The notes under the pieces are model-generated. The model ran no database searches, was not told where the DNA came from, and saw nothing but the letters and a program-made list of their open reading frames with translations. Of a stretch of DNA of 64,000 bases, positions 1-10,710 are shown piece after piece (position 1 is the stretch's first letter; every line of letters starts with the position of its first letter). The translations under genes were made by a program, and so were the position numbers. The stretch comes from Brevibacterium yomogidense (GTDB taxonomy: Bacteria > Actinomycetota > Actinomycetes > Actinomycetales > Brevibacteriaceae), in contig NZ_JABASY010000006.1 in assembly GCF_016107685.1 (NCBI RefSeq), positions 1 to 64,000 on the forward strand, read 5' to 3'.

Positions 1-48
1 GATGGTACTGCACTCGATAGGGTGTGGGAGAGTAAGACACCGCCGCAA
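1..48 (+). rRNA. rrf: 5S rRNA, 3-prime end (partial)
   Basis: The first ~48 bases match the 3-prime part of actinobacterial 5S rRNA: the GATGGTACTGCACTCG block, the GTGTGGGAGAGTAAGACAC helix and the CCGCCG end. The rest of the gene and presumably 16S and 23S lie upstream of the window. The exact 3-prime end is uncertain by a few bases. Confidence 0.9.
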
Positions 49-60
49 TACTTTTAGTAG

Positions 61-101
61 GAAAGCCCGAAGGCTTGAGCATTGCTCGCCTTCGGGCTTT
101 C
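61..101 (+). terminator. rrn operon terminator
   Basis: A perfect 14-bp stem pairs 61-74 with 88-101, with a further 4-bp stem (77-80 with 84-87) inside the loop. It lies directly behind the 5S gene and closes the rRNA operon. The 3-prime arm itself ends in TTT. Confidence 0.9.
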
Positions 102-236
102 CCCATTCACCCGCGAGAACACCACTCCGCGGTGACTCACAAGAACCCTTGTTAAACGGGCGTGAGTGATCGTCTGTCTGAGTAGTCGAACAACATAGTT
201 GAGCGCATCACCATGGGCAGAACCGTGCGGTCTTAA

Positions 237-1640
<1,404 letters not shown>

Positions 1641-1701
1641 CGGTCTGACCCTGCCGGCGAGGAGGCCCGCACGCGCCGGTCGGAGCGTCCACGACTGTGG
1701 G

Positions 1702-2229
1702 TCAGCGGGGGGCTGGTCGATGATAGGCGCCAGCCCAGTGGGTGAGGGGTGGGGGAGCGGCTCGGTTCGACTGCAGAGCTGTGACCTTCCCGACGATCAG
1801 GTCGTGCGTGGCGACGGGCACCCGGTCGATGATCGTGAGGTCGAACCAGACGGCGCAGCCCTCGATGATCGGGCCGCCGGACGGGGCATCGATCGTCCCG
1901 ACGCTGTCGAGCACTCCGTACAAGGGCTGGGCGGGCTCACCCAGCCACTGAGCGATGTCCTTCTGCTCCGCCGTCAACACGCTGAGAGTGCAGGTCTCCG
2001 CGGTCTCCAGCGATTCAGCCATCCGGGAGCCGCTGTAGATGCTCACAGCCATCGTCGGTGGGTCGTACGACACATCGATGAAGGAGTCCACAGTGATCGC
2101 GTGCTGCGTGGAGCCCCGCCGACAGCCGATCACCGCAACAGGACGGGGAAAATCCTGCGCCGCGCTCCTGTATGCCTCGACGAAGCCCGGGGCCGATGTG
2201 TCCGCATGCGGACCTAGAATGGATGACAT
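1702..2229 (-). CDS. Flavin reductase-like (RutF/HpaC family) protein
   Basis: The 175-residue protein has the flavin reductase-like FMN-binding fold: the segment FPRPVAVIGCRR near residue 28, a DSFIDVSYDPPTMAVSI strand, and a C-terminal GKVTAL...PLTHWAGAYHRP segment as in NAD(P)H:FMN reductases that feed two-component monooxygenases. No partner monooxygenase is nearby, so the substrate is unknown. The ATG at 2229 was chosen because TATGTT lies 6 bp upstream on this strand; a longer frame from 2265 has no ribosome site. Its start codon overlaps the start of the DUF3039 gene on the other strand. Confidence 0.75.
   Translation of the reverse strand: MSSILGPHADTSAPGFVEAYRSAAQDFPRPVAVIGCRRGSTQHAITVDSFIDVSYDPPTMAVSIYSGSRMAESLETAETCTLSVLTAEQKDIAQWLGEPAQPLYGVLDSVGTIDAPSGGPIIEGCAVWFDLTIIDRVPVATHDLIVGKVTALQSNRAAPPPLTHWAGAYHRPAPR
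2215..2228 (+). promoter_or_regulatory. Leaderless promoter of DUF3039 gene
   Basis: TAGAAT at 2215-2220 is followed by 7 bp and the ATG at 2228. It lies inside the first codons of the oppositely oriented flavin reductase gene. Confidence 0.65.
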
Positions 2230-2488
2230 GTCTGAAACATATCCCGCCGGCGGTGGCTCGGCCACGCTCGACCGCCAGGAACAAGAGCAGCTGGTAGAAC
2301 CCGGGGACCACGAGCGGTTCTCGCACTATGCACCCAAGAACAAGATCATGGAAGCCATGGTCAACGGCACACCCGTGGTCGCTCTCTGCGGCAAGGTGTG
2401 GATCCCCACACGGGACCCGGAGCGCTTCCCCGTCTGCCCACGATGCAAGGAGATCTTCGAAACCATGCCGGAAGGATCGCAGGAGTAA
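2228..2488 (+). CDS. DUF3039 domain protein
   Basis: This is an 86-residue protein of a family found almost only in Actinobacteria. The diagnostic C-terminal half carries ALCGKVWIPTRDPERFPVCP followed by a CxxCKEI pair of cysteines, which with the earlier Cys suggests a small metal-binding ribbon. Function is unknown. It is followed without a gap by the helicase gene (TAA then GTG), with AGGAG at 2481-2485 inside its last codons serving the helicase. This DUF3039-helicase pair recurs next to pncB in actinobacteria, which supports the call. Confidence 0.85.
   Translation: MSETYPAGGGSATLDRQEQEQLVEPGDHERFSHYAPKNKIMEAMVNGTPVVALCGKVWIPTRDPERFPVCPRCKEIFETMPEGSQE
2229..2241 (-). promoter_or_regulatory. 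Leaderless promoter of flavin reductase gene
   Basis: On the minus strand TATGTT (2241-2236) is followed by 6 bp and the ATG at 2229. It lies inside the first codons of the DUF3039 gene, so the two promoters face each other. Confidence 0.5.
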
Positions 2489-4270
2489 GTGTCGCGTCGT
2501 GTTCCCGGCACTCATGCCGCTGAACAGCTCTCGCCTGCTTTCCCCGAACGCGCTGCCTGGGGCACTGCTGGCAAGCTGCGAGCGTGGCAGGCAGAGGCGC
2601 TGGAAGAGTATTTCGTCAAGGAACCACGGGACTTCCTCGCAGTCGCGACGCCAGGTGCAGGCAAGACGACCTTCGCACTGAGACTGGCAGCGGAACTCCT
2701 GGCGAAGCGCGTGGTCGACCGGTTGACCGTCGTGGCACCGACAGAGCACCTCAAAGTGCAGTGGGCGGACGCGGCGGCACGTGTGGGGATCCGTCTGGAC
2801 CCCTACTTCAAGAACGCGCAGGGCCGGCACGCGCCCGGCTTCCACGGTGTGGCTGTCACATATGCGCAGGTGGCCGCCAAGCCGATCCTGCACCACAACC
2901 GGACAGCAGCGGCCCGCACCCTCGTCATCCTCGACGAGGTGCACCACGCAGGTGACAGCCTGTCGTGGGGTGACGCGATCCGCGAAGCTTTCGAGCCCGC
3001 TCGGAGACGTCTGGCGCTCACAGGTACGCCGTTCCGCTCCGATACGAGCCCCATCCCGTTCGTCGAGTACGCGCCGGACGAAGAGGGCATCCGGACCTCG
3101 CGCGCTGACTACACCTACGGCTACGCGCAGGCTCTGCGTGACGGCGTCGTGCGCCCCGTCCTGTTCCTCGCCTATGCGGGTGAGATGAGATGGCGGACGA
3201 AAGCCGGCGACGAGATGTCGGCGGTGCTGGGTGCGGACGCGACGAAGGACATCCACTCGCAGGCCTGGAGGACTGCTCTCAACCCCAAGGGCGAATGGAT
3301 CCCCGCCGTGCTGCGTGCGGCGGACCGACGCCTGTCGGAGGTCCGCCGAACGGTTCCGGACGCCGGTGGTCTCGTCATCGCGACGGATCAGACAGTGGCC
3401 CGCGCCTACGCGAAGCAGCTCCGCGAGATCAGCGGCGAGGAGGTCACCGTCGTCCTGTCCGACGAAGTGGGGGCCTCACAGCGCATCGAGCAGTTCCAGG
3501 ACTCGGACCGCCGATGGATGGTCGCGGTGCGCATGGTGTCGGAAGGCGTCGACGTGCCGCGTCTGGCAGTCGGCGTGTATGCGACCTCGTCTGCCACACC
3601 GCTCTTCTTCGCCCAGGCGATCGGCCGTTTCGTGCGTGCACGGAAACGCGGCGAGACCGCGTCTATCTTCCTCCCCAGCGTGCCGATCCTCATGGCACTC
3701 GCGAACTCGCTCGAAGCAGAGCGCGACCATGCCCTGGACCGGAAGCCGGACCCGGAGGACGACGGTCTCGTCACCTTCGATGACGAGGCGCTGGAGGAGG
3801 CCAACCGCGCCGAATCCGCGAGCGACGCGCTCATGGGGTCCTTCGAGGCACTCGACGCCCAAGCGAGCTTCGACAAGGTGCTCTTCGACGGGGGTGAGTT
3901 CGGCGCAGGCGGCGCGATCGGGTCCGACGACGAATCGGACTTCATCGGCATCCCCGGCCTCCTCGAACCCGATCAAGTGACGGAGCTGCTGCGGAAGCAC
4001 CAGGCGGACCAGCAGACCCGGCGTCGGCACGTGGCAGTGTCCGCGCCCGAACCGGCCACTGATGAGTTCGAACACCGTGCCCTCAAAGAGGATCGCAACA
4101 GGCTGCAATCACTCGTCGGAGCGTGGGCGCGGCGCACGGGACAGCCCCACGCGACCATCCACGTCGACCTCAGGAAGGCGTGCGGCGGTCCTGCGGTCGC
4201 CGACGCGACGCGTGATCAGGTGCGGGACAGGATCAAGAAGCTCGAGGCCTGGTTCGTCGGACGGCGCTGA
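2489..4270 (+). CDS. DEAD/DEAH-box superfamily 2 helicase
   Basis: A 593-residue SF2 ATPase of the ComFA/RAD25-like type. Walker A ATPGAGKT is at residues 53-60, the Walker B box DEVHH at 149-153, motif III LTGTPF near 178, and motif VI QAIGRFVRARKRGE near 373. The C-terminal third is acidic and not recognisable, with a final helical segment rich in Arg and Lys. GTG 2489 directly abuts the DUF3039 stop and has AGGAG 3 bp upstream, so the two genes are translationally coupled. Its nucleic-acid substrate is not known. It converges on pncB. Confidence 0.85.
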   Translation: MSRRVPGTHAAEQLSPAFPERAAWGTAGKLRAWQAEALEEYFVKEPRDFLAVATPGAGKTTFALRLAAELLAKRVVDRLTVVAPTEHLKVQWADAAARVGIRLDPYFKNAQGRHAPGFHGVAVTYAQVAAKPILHHNRTAAARTLVILDEVHHAGDSLSWGDAIREAFEPARRRLALTGTPFRSDTSPIPFVEYAPDEEGIRTSRADYTYGYAQALRDGVVRPVLFLAYAGEMRWRTKAGDEMSAVLGADATKDIHSQAWRTALNPKGEWIPAVLRAADRRLSEVRRTVPDAGGLVIATDQTVARAYAKQLREISGEEVTVVLSDEVGASQRIEQFQDSDRRWMVAVRMVSEGVDVPRLAVGVYATSSATPLFFAQAIGRFVRARKRGETASIFLPSVPILMALANSLEAERDHALDRKPDPEDDGLVTFDDEALEEANRAESASDALMGSFEALDAQASFDKVLFDGGEFGAGGAIGSDDESDFIGIPGLLEPDQVTELLRKHQADQQTRRRHVAVSAPEPATDEFEHRALKEDRNRLQSLVGAWARRTGQPHATIHVDLRKACGGPAVADATRDQVRDRIKKLEAWFVGRR

Positions 4271-4339
4271 ACGAGTCCGCGGTCTCGGGCCGGCTGTCGG
4301 CCTCGGGGCCGGACGTCGGCCTCGGTCCGGGAGGTCGGG

Positions 4340-5671
4340 TCAGCCCTCGTAGTAGACGGTGGGGATCGCGGGCTCCCCGTCCTGCAGGCGGCGAGCGGTG
4401 CGCGGGAGCTCGGCGACGGAGGCAGCGTGCCGCTCCCGCGCGCGTCGCACACCTTCGCGGCCCGTGAACGAGTCGTCGACGGCACCTTCGACGACCAGGT
4501 CCACCAGCAGCTCACGGCCGTCCGCGAGGTCCGCGGGGATCCGCGGGATGCCGATCGCCTCCTCCGTCGCGATGTCACCGTCGAAGGCACGGACCGCCTC
4601 CTTGCGGCCGCCCCGGCTGCTCTTGCCGTTCGCCTTCTTCGCCACCGACGTCCAGTCCCCGGAGCCGTCGGGCGCATCGGTGTGCGCCACCAGTTTGTAG
4701 ACGAGATTCGCCGTGGGGGAGCCGGAGCCCGTCACAACACGTGTGCCCACCCCGTAGGAATCGACAGGAGCCGCCGCGAGCGACGCGATCGCGTATTCGT
4801 CCAGATCGCTGGTCACCGTGATCTTCGTGTCCGTCGCCCCCAGTTCGTCGAGCTTCGCCCGGACCTCCGTCGCCTGGATAGCCAGGTCACCTGAATCCAA
4901 GCGGACCCCTCCAAGCTCCGTCCCTGCGATGTCGATCGCGATCTCCAGGGCCGCATCGACGTCGAACGTGTCGAGGAGGAGTGTCGTGTCCCGACCCAGT
5001 GATCCGACCTGCGCGGTGAAGGCATCGCGCTCCGAATCGTGGATCAGTGTGAAGGAATGCGCAGACGTCCCCAGAGTAGGGATCCCGTACGCGAGCCCCG
5101 CGGCGAGGTTCGACGTCGCGGAGAAGCCTGCGACCGCCGTGGCACGCGCCGCCGCGACGGCAGAGATCTCATGGGTGCGCCGCGATCCCATCTCCGCCAG
5201 CGGGCGGCCGCCCGCCGCGTTCGTCATCCGCGATGCGGCGGACGCGACAGCCGTGTCGTGGTTGAGGATGGAGAGGATGAGCGTCTCGAGGACGACGGCA
5301 TCGCCGAACGTCCCCTCGACCGTGAGGATCGGGGACCCCGGGAAATAGACCTCGCCCTCCGCGTATCCCCGGATGGTGCCGGTGAACCGGTAGTCGCGCA
5401 GATAGTCGAGGGTGTCGTCATCGACGATCGACTCCTCCTTCAGCCACCGCAGCTGGGTATCGGTGAAGCGAAAATCGGCGAGGTGCGAGAGGAATCGGCC
5501 CGTGCCAGCGACGACCCCGTAGCGGCGGCCCGACGGGAGACGCCTGCCGAACGCTTCGAAGATGCTTCGGCGGTGCGCCACCCCTGAATGCAGTCCCGCC
5601 TGCAACATCGTCAGTTCGTACATGTCTGTGAGGAGGGCGCTCGAGCCGAGCTCCGCCGCAAGATCGCTCAT
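4340..5671 (-). CDS. pncB: Nicotinate phosphoribosyltransferase
   Basis: PncB makes nicotinate mononucleotide from nicotinate and PRPP in the NAD salvage (Preiss-Handler) pathway. The 443-residue protein begins with the family signature LLTDMYELTMLQAGL, has the conserved AHSFTLIHDSERDAF segment with the phosphorylatable His region near 210, and the ligand motif LDSGDLA near 260. Its ATG at 5671 follows a TAGGAT box by 6 bp on the minus strand. It is divergent from clpS, the same arrangement as pncB1 and clpS in mycobacteria. Confidence 0.93.
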   Translation of the reverse strand: MSDLAAELGSSALLTDMYELTMLQAGLHSGVAHRRSIFEAFGRRLPSGRRYGVVAGTGRFLSHLADFRFTDTQLRWLKEESIVDDDTLDYLRDYRFTGTIRGYAEGEVYFPGSPILTVEGTFGDAVVLETLILSILNHDTAVASAASRMTNAAGGRPLAEMGSRRTHEISAVAAARATAVAGFSATSNLAAGLAYGIPTLGTSAHSFTLIHDSERDAFTAQVGSLGRDTTLLLDTFDVDAALEIAIDIAGTELGGVRLDSGDLAIQATEVRAKLDELGATDTKITVTSDLDEYAIASLAAAPVDSYGVGTRVVTGSGSPTANLVYKLVAHTDAPDGSGDWTSVAKKANGKSSRGGRKEAVRAFDGDIATEEAIGIPRIPADLADGRELLVDLVVEGAVDDSFTGREGVRRARERHAASVAELPRTARRLQDGEPAIPTVYYEG

Positions 5672-5683
5672 GCCTGGATCCTA
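5671..5683 (-). promoter_or_regulatory. Leaderless promoter of pncB
   Basis: On the minus strand TAGGAT (5683-5678) stands 6 bp before the ATG at 5671. No Shine-Dalgarno is present. Confidence 0.65.
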
Positions 5684-5799
5684 GATCACAGTGTCGCCGC
5701 ACTGCAGGTCGAAGCGGTCGCCAGTGGTGCGGGACCCCGACGGGGCCGCTGCACCGACGCGGTGCTCATCGCGGTTAAGGCGGCGGTGCCTATCACGGT

Positions 5800-5812
5800 T
5801 AGGGTAGGGGCG
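5800..5812 (+). promoter_or_regulatory. Leaderless promoter of the clpS operon
   Basis: TAGGGT at 5800-5805 stands 6 bp before the GTG at 5812. The 140-bp gap to pncB holds the two divergent promoters and nothing else that I recognise. Confidence 0.65.
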
Positions 5813-6132
5813 TGACAGAGCAGGGAGGGGCGACCGCAGTCGCGGAGCCGGACGCCACGAGCGTCCCCGCACCCGTGCGGGACGTGCCGTGGGTGACGAT
5901 GGTCCTCAACGATCCCGTCAACCTCATGAGCTACGTCGAGTTCGTCTTCCGCGAGTACTTCGGATACAGCAGGGCGAAGGCCAGACGCCTCATGCTCGAG
6001 GTGCATGAGCGGGGCCGCAGCCGTGTGTCGACGGGAACCCGCGAACAGATGGAAGCAGACGTTCAGGCGATGCACGGGTACGGGCTCTGGGCGGAATGCC
6101 GGCCGGCGGAGGAAGGCGGCGATACGGCGTGA
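5812..6132 (+). CDS. clpS: ATP-dependent Clp protease adaptor ClpS
   Basis: ClpS binds N-degron substrates and hands them to ClpC/ClpP. The 106-residue protein has the adaptor core: VPWVTMVLNDPVNLMSYV near residue 26, a ...FGYSRAKARRLMLEVHERGRS helix, and a C-terminal strand with GLWAECRP. Asn33-Asp34 correspond to the N-end-rule pocket. It opens a run of genes that overlap or nearly touch (clpS, DUF2017, MBL, rph, rdgB). Confidence 0.93.
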   Translation: MTEQGGATAVAEPDATSVPAPVRDVPWVTMVLNDPVNLMSYVEFVFREYFGYSRAKARRLMLEVHERGRSRVSTGTREQMEADVQAMHGYGLWAECRPAEEGGDTA

Positions 6133-6800
6133 GGATCCTTCCCGACCACACCGGTGAGCACATCATCATCCAGATGGAGCACGCGGAGCAGACGATCATC
6201 GCCACTCTGCTGTCCGACGTGTCGCAGCTGCTGTCCATGGACCTCCCGGAGCCGGACGCGGACCCCTTCGAGCGGCTCGTCGGGCACCTGGATCCGGACC
6301 AGGACGTCACCCGCCCCACGGACCCCGCTCTCCTGCGGCTGCTTCCCGACGTCGACTCCACGGACCCGGAGCGGTCCGTGGAATACCGCCGACTCACAGA
6401 GCGCGACCTGCGCGAATCGAAGCTGCACAGCATCCGCATCGCGCTTCACAGCCTCGGCCAGCATCCTTCTCCGATCGCTCTTGACGCGGACGCCGCACGC
6501 GCATGGATGCGTGCGATGACGGACGTGCGGCTGGTGCTCGCCTCCCGGCTCGACATCACGAACGACGAGGACGCGGAACGGCTGCTCGGCGGCGACACGG
6601 AGCTCGGTGAGACCGGGGAAGCGGTCCTCAGCCTCTACGAGCTCACGACCTGGCTGCACGAGCACATCACCCAGTTCATGCTCGACGGACTGGCCCCGCA
6701 CCCCGACGACGATCCGGACGACGGCGAGGACGACCTCCTGTTCGACGAGGACGGGCAGTTCGAAGGCAGCGACGAAGACGACGCGCAGGGCGGGCTCTGA
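6129..6800 (+). CDS. DUF2017 protein
   Basis: A 223-residue acidic, mainly helical protein of a family fixed next to clpS in actinobacteria; function unknown. The start GTG at 6129 overlaps the clpS stop as GTGA, giving VRILPDHTGEHIIIQMEHAE at the N-terminus. The last 25 residues are very acidic (DDDPDDGEDDLLFDEDGQ...). Tight coupling to ClpS suggests a role linked to regulated proteolysis, but this rests on position only. Confidence 0.85.
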   Translation: MRILPDHTGEHIIIQMEHAEQTIIATLLSDVSQLLSMDLPEPDADPFERLVGHLDPDQDVTRPTDPALLRLLPDVDSTDPERSVEYRRLTERDLRESKLHSIRIALHSLGQHPSPIALDADAARAWMRAMTDVRLVLASRLDITNDEDAERLLGGDTELGETGEAVLSLYELTTWLHEHITQFMLDGLAPHPDDDPDDGEDDLLFDEDGQFEGSDEDDAQGGL

Positions 6801-7654
6801 TGCGCCTCACAGCGGTCGGCACCTCGGGCTCGTTCCCGGGAGCGGGCAACGCGGCCAGCTGCTACCTCCTCACGTGGGAGGCGGACGGACGGGACTGGGC
6901 GGTCGTGCTCGACCTCGGGTCGGGTGCACTGGGTGCGCTCCAGGAGCACATCGACCCCTCGCGTCTCGACGGGGTGGTGCTGTCGCATCTGCACCCGGAC
7001 CACTGCCTCGACATGACGGGGCTCTACGTGCGCCGCATCTATGACCCGGCTGTGTTCCTCGCACCGGACCAGCCCGGGGTGGCACCTGTGATCGATGCGG
7101 CTCCGCTGGACGTGTGGGGGCCCGCCGGTACAGAGGAGAGGCTCGCCCGTGCCTACTACACCGACCCCGGCCTCAGCCCGGACGCCGACCGTTCGCATCC
7201 GGCCGACCTGCAGACCGCCTTCGCGTTCCACACGGTGCGCGACCGTGAGTCGTTCACGGTCGGCAGCGTGCGGTTCGAGCCGTTCCTCGTGAGGCACCCC
7301 GTCGAGTGCTACGCGCTGCGCATCACGGCCCCGGGCGGGGGAGTGCTCGTCTATTCCGGTGACACGGACTCATGCGACGGCCTCGACGCGGCGGCCGCGG
7401 ACGCGGACGTGTTCCTCTGCGAGGCCGCTTTCGAGGAGGGCCGCGACCAGGCCCGGGACGTCCACCTCACGGGACTGCGCGCCGGCGAGACCGCCGTGCG
7501 TGCTGGGGCCCGCCGCCTCGTCCTCACCCATATCCCCCCGTGGACGCGCTCCGACGTCGTCCGCGCAGAAGCGGAGTCCGTGTACTCCGGCCCCCTCGAC
7601 ATCGCCACTCCCGGTGGCATCTGGGACATCCCCCTCGGAAGGAATCGACAGTGA
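6800..7654 (+). CDS. MBL-fold phosphohydrolase, Rv1339-like (probable cAMP phosphodiesterase)
   Basis: A 284-residue metallo-beta-lactamase-fold protein with the metal motif [10 protein letters not shown] near residue 59, a GDTDSCD segment near 193 and a C-terminal LVLTHIPPW with the last metal His. Its place immediately upstream of rph equals that of mycobacterial Rv1339, an atypical class II phosphodiesterase acting on cAMP. That assignment follows from family knowledge and synteny, not from a residue unique to cAMP enzymes. The ATG overlaps the DUF2017 stop by one base. Confidence 0.8.
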   Translation: MRLTAVGTSGSFPGAGNAASCYLLTWEADGRDWAVVLDLGSGALGALQEHIDPSRLDGVVLSHLHPDHCLDMTGLYVRRIYDPAVFLAPDQPGVAPVIDAAPLDVWGPAGTEERLARAYYTDPGLSPDADRSHPADLQTAFAFHTVRDRESFTVGSVRFEPFLVRHPVECYALRITAPGGGVLVYSGDTDSCDGLDAAAADADVFLCEAAFEEGRDQARDVHLTGLRAGETAVRAGARRLVLTHIPPWTRSDVVRAEAESVYSGPLDIATPGGIWDIPLGRNRQ

Positions 7655-8400
7655 CTCACACCCGTTTCGACGGACGCACACCCGACCAGCTGCGCGAGGT
7701 GCGGATCACCCGTGACTGGCTCGACCACGCCGAAGGCAGCGTGCTCGTCGAGTTCGGCCGCACGCGGGTCCTCTGCGCCGCCTCCCTGTCGGAAGGCGTG
7801 CCGCGCTGGATGAAGGGCCAGGGCCGCGGCTGGGTCACCGGCGAGTACGCGATGCTCCCGCGGGCCACCCACACCCGCAGCTCCCGCGAATCGGTCAAGG
7901 GCCGCGTGGGCGGGCGGACGCACGAGATCTCCCGGCTGATCGGACGCTCCCTGCGCGTCGCCGTCGACATGGGCAAGCTGGGGGAGAACACGCTCCAGAT
8001 CGACTGCGACGTCCTCCAAGCCGACGGCGGCACGCGCACGGCGGCCATCACGGGTGCGTACGTCGCGCTCGCGGATGCGATCGACACAGGACGGCGCCGC
8101 GGCTGGATCCCGGCCGCTGTGGACCCGCTGGTCGATTCGATCGCCGCTGTGAGCGTGGGGATCGTGGACGGTGCGCCGGTCCTCGACCTCCCCTATGAGG
8201 AGGACGTGAAGGCCGGCACGGACATGAACGTCGTCATGACGGGGGCGGGAGCCTTCGTCGAGGTCCAGGGCACCGCGGAAGGCACACCGTTCGATCGCGA
8301 CGAGCTGGGCCGCCTGCTGGATCTTGCGCAGTCGGGCTGCGAGGAGCTCACCCGCATCCAGCGCGCTGCCCTGGCGGAGCCGCGGAAGACCGGTTCCTGA
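7651..8400 (+). CDS. rph: Ribonuclease PH
   Basis: RNase PH trims tRNA 3-prime ends phosphorolytically. The 249-residue protein starts at GTG 7651, which overlaps the MBL stop as GTGA and has GGAAGGA 6 bp upstream. Family motifs are clear: [22 protein letters not shown], the phosphate and RNA-binding [20 protein letters not shown], and [21 protein letters not shown] longer in-frame reading upstream is excluded by the MBL gene. Confidence 0.95.
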   Translation: MTHTRFDGRTPDQLREVRITRDWLDHAEGSVLVEFGRTRVLCAASLSEGVPRWMKGQGRGWVTGEYAMLPRATHTRSSRESVKGRVGGRTHEISRLIGRSLRVAVDMGKLGENTLQIDCDVLQADGGTRTAAITGAYVALADAIDTGRRRGWIPAAVDPLVDSIAAVSVGIVDGAPVLDLPYEEDVKAGTDMNVVMTGAGAFVEVQGTAEGTPFDRDELGRLLDLAQSGCEELTRIQRAALAEPRKTGS

Positions 8401-8401
8401 G

Positions 8402-9004
8402 ATGGCCGGCGCGTCCTTCGCCGAGGCGGTCCTCGCCACGCGCAACGCCGGCAAGATCCGGGAGCTCGAGTCCCTGCTCGCGGAATCCCTGGGGCCGGTC
8501 CGGGTCCTGTCCGCAGCCGATGCAGGGCTGCCGGACGTCGTCGAGGACGGAACCACGTTCGCGGAGAACGCGCTGCTGAAGGCACGGTCAGCTGCGGCCC
8601 ACTCCGAGCTGCCCGCCTTCGCCGACGATTCGGGGCTGGCCGTCGACGTGATGAACGGTGCGCCCGGCATCTTCTCCGCCCGCTGGTCAGGAGTCCACGG
8701 GGACGACGCGGCGAACAACGCGCTGCTGCTTGCACAGCTGGCGGACGTGCCGGACGCGCACCGCGGAGCCGCGTTCGTCTGCGCGGCGGCATTCGTCGCC
8801 CCCGACGGGACCGAGGTCGTCCGCGAGGGGCGCTTCACCGGCACCCTGCTGCGGGAGCCACGCGGCGAGGACGGGTTCGGCTACGACCCCCTGTTCCTCC
8901 CGGACGGATCCTCCCTCACCGCGGGCGAGATGGGCCCGGCCCGCAAGAACGCGATCTCGCACCGCGCGCTCGCGTTCCGCGCTCTGCTGGGTGTGATCGC
9001 GTAG
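8402..9004 (+). CDS. rdgB: XTP/dITP (non-canonical purine NTP) diphosphatase
   Basis: RdgB/HAM1 removes dITP, XTP and dUTP-like nucleotides from the pool. The 200-residue protein starts at ATG 8402, one base after the rph stop. Motifs: ATRNAGKIRELESLL near residue 12, TFAENALLKAR near 57, FADDSGLAVDVMNGAPGIFSAR near 75 with the catalytic Asp, and GEDGFGYDPLF near 160. The rph-rdgB order is common and explains the shared operon. Confidence 0.95.
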   Translation: MAGASFAEAVLATRNAGKIRELESLLAESLGPVRVLSAADAGLPDVVEDGTTFAENALLKARSAAAHSELPAFADDSGLAVDVMNGAPGIFSARWSGVHGDDAANNALLLAQLADVPDAHRGAAFVCAAAFVAPDGTEVVREGRFTGTLLREPRGEDGFGYDPLFLPDGSSLTAGEMGPARKNAISHRALAFRALLGVIA

Positions 9005-9189
9005 ACCATCGGCATCGATGCCGGCATCGCCGGTGGGACTGGCGGCACGTAGTTTCTGCACGACCTGTCCGCATGGCGGTCTGCTTCCAGTGGACATGAG
9101 AGCTTCGTTACACTGTTTCTCAGCTTTGATGAGGTTCTCGATTCTTTGTCCTGCGGCCACCGTCTGCCCGCAGGATCGACAGGAGCATG

Positions 9190-10704
9190 ATGTCCCGCCT
9201 TCTCGCCGTCGCAGCAGGAGCCGCAGCGCTCACCCTCACGATCACCGGCTGCAGCGCAGGTGCGGGCGGAAGCGGTGGCGGCGACGCCAATGCGGACCGC
9301 ACGGACATCGTCGTCGCGCACACCGCGGAGCCGGTCAACCTGGACTTCACGACGACGGATGGTGCGGCGATCCCGCAGGCGCTCATGGAGAACGTCTACG
9401 AATCGCTGGTGCGCATCGACCAGGACGGTGAGCTTCAGCCCGCGCTGGCCACCGACTGGACCGTCAGCGACGACCGTCTCACCTACACGTTCACGCTCGA
9501 TGAGGACGCGACCTTCTCGAACGGGGACCCGGTCACTGCGGAGGATGTGAAGTTCTCCTACGAGCGCGTGCAGTCGGACGAATGGACGAATGCGCTGGGT
9601 GCGAAGATGGACCTCGTCGATTCGATCGAGGCGAGCGACGAGAATACCGTGGAGATCACCCTGTCCCGGCCGTCCAACACCTGGCTGTTCAACCTGGCGT
9701 CGCTCGTGGGGGCGGTCTTCCACCCGGACGAGGTGGACGACCTCGCGAACACGGCGGTGGGGTCCGGCCCCTACGAGGTCGAGGAATTCACCCGCGGGCA
9801 GCAGATCGTCTTCACGAAGCGCGACGACTATGCCGGTGCGACCCCGGGGACGCTCGACACGGTGACCTTCCGCTACTTCGACGACGCGGTCGCCGCTTCG
9901 AACGCTCTGAAGTCGGGGCAGATCGACGTCATCAGCAACCTTCAGACACCAGAGCTCACACCCGACTTCGAATCGGACGACACCAAGCAGGTCGAGGTCG
10001 GCACGACGAACGGCGAGGTCGTGCTGTCGATGAACAACGCGGAGGGTATCTTCGCGGATCAGAAGGCGCGCGAGGCGGTGCTGTACGGCATCGACGAACA
10101 GGCGGTCCTCGACACCGCGTGGGGTGGGTACGGCACGCTGATCGGCGGCATGGTCCCGCCCACGGACCCGTACTACGAAGACCTCAACGACGTGTGGCCG
10201 CACGACGTGGACAAGGCGAAGGAACTCGCCGAGGAAGCCGGGATCGATGGTGAGGAATTCCGCTTCACCGTCCCCAACCGCCCCTACGCGCAGGCGTCGG
10301 CGGAGATGGTCGCGGCCCAGCTGGAGGAGATCGGACTTCGTCCCACGATCGTCACGCAGGAGTTCCCCGCGGTCTGGCTGGACGAGACGATGACCAACCA
10401 CGACTACGACATGTCGGTCATCAACCACGTGGAGGCCCGCGACATCCTCACCGTGTTCGGCGACGGCTACTACACCGGCTACGACGCGTCCCGGATCGAG
10501 GACATCGCGGCGGACGCGGACGAAGGGACGGAAGAGGAGTACGTCGAGGGCATGAAGGAGGTCGCGCGGACCGTGACGGAGGATGCCGCCGCCGGCTTCC
10601 TCTTCCTCTTCCCCAACCTGGTCGTCGCGGACGCCTCCGTGGCCGGTCTGCCGGTCAACGCGGTCTCCGACTCGTTCCAGATCTACGACCTCGCCTGGAA
10701 CTGA
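9190..10704 (+). CDS. Oligopeptide-type ABC transporter substrate-binding lipoprotein
   Basis: A 504-residue family-5 extracellular solute-binding protein (DppA/OppA type). A lipoprotein signal ends in the lipobox ITGC near residue 20, followed by a Gly/Ser linker. The body has the family pattern EPVNLDF, LATDWTVSDDRLTYTFTLDE, SNGDPVTAEDVKFSYERV and SGPYEVEEF. AGGAG at 9181-9185 is 4 bp from the ATG at 9190 and only 1 bp from one at 9187, so 9190 is preferred. It leads a transporter-amidase cluster; substrate unknown. Confidence 0.9.
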   Translation: MSRLLAVAAGAAALTLTITGCSAGAGGSGGGDANADRTDIVVAHTAEPVNLDFTTTDGAAIPQALMENVYESLVRIDQDGELQPALATDWTVSDDRLTYTFTLDEDATFSNGDPVTAEDVKFSYERVQSDEWTNALGAKMDLVDSIEASDENTVEITLSRPSNTWLFNLASLVGAVFHPDEVDDLANTAVGSGPYEVEEFTRGQQIVFTKRDDYAGATPGTLDTVTFRYFDDAVAASNALKSGQIDVISNLQTPELTPDFESDDTKQVEVGTTNGEVVLSMNNAEGIFADQKAREAVLYGIDEQAVLDTAWGGYGTLIGGMVPPTDPYYEDLNDVWPHDVDKAKELAEEAGIDGEEFRFTVPNRPYAQASAEMVAAQLEEIGLRPTIVTQEFPAVWLDETMTNHDYDMSVINHVEARDILTVFGDGYYTGYDASRIEDIAADADEGTEEEYVEGMKEVARTVTEDAAAGFLFLFPNLVVADASVAGLPVNAVSDSFQIYDLAWN

Positions 10705-10710
10705 ACGGCC

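Noticed and set aside
9010..9023. Palindrome CGGCATCGATGCCG after rdgB as a terminator or operator
   Set aside because: It is a short self-complementary sequence with a very small loop and no further support; the 185-bp gap before the transporter genes shows no firm signal beyond a possible TACACT at 9109.
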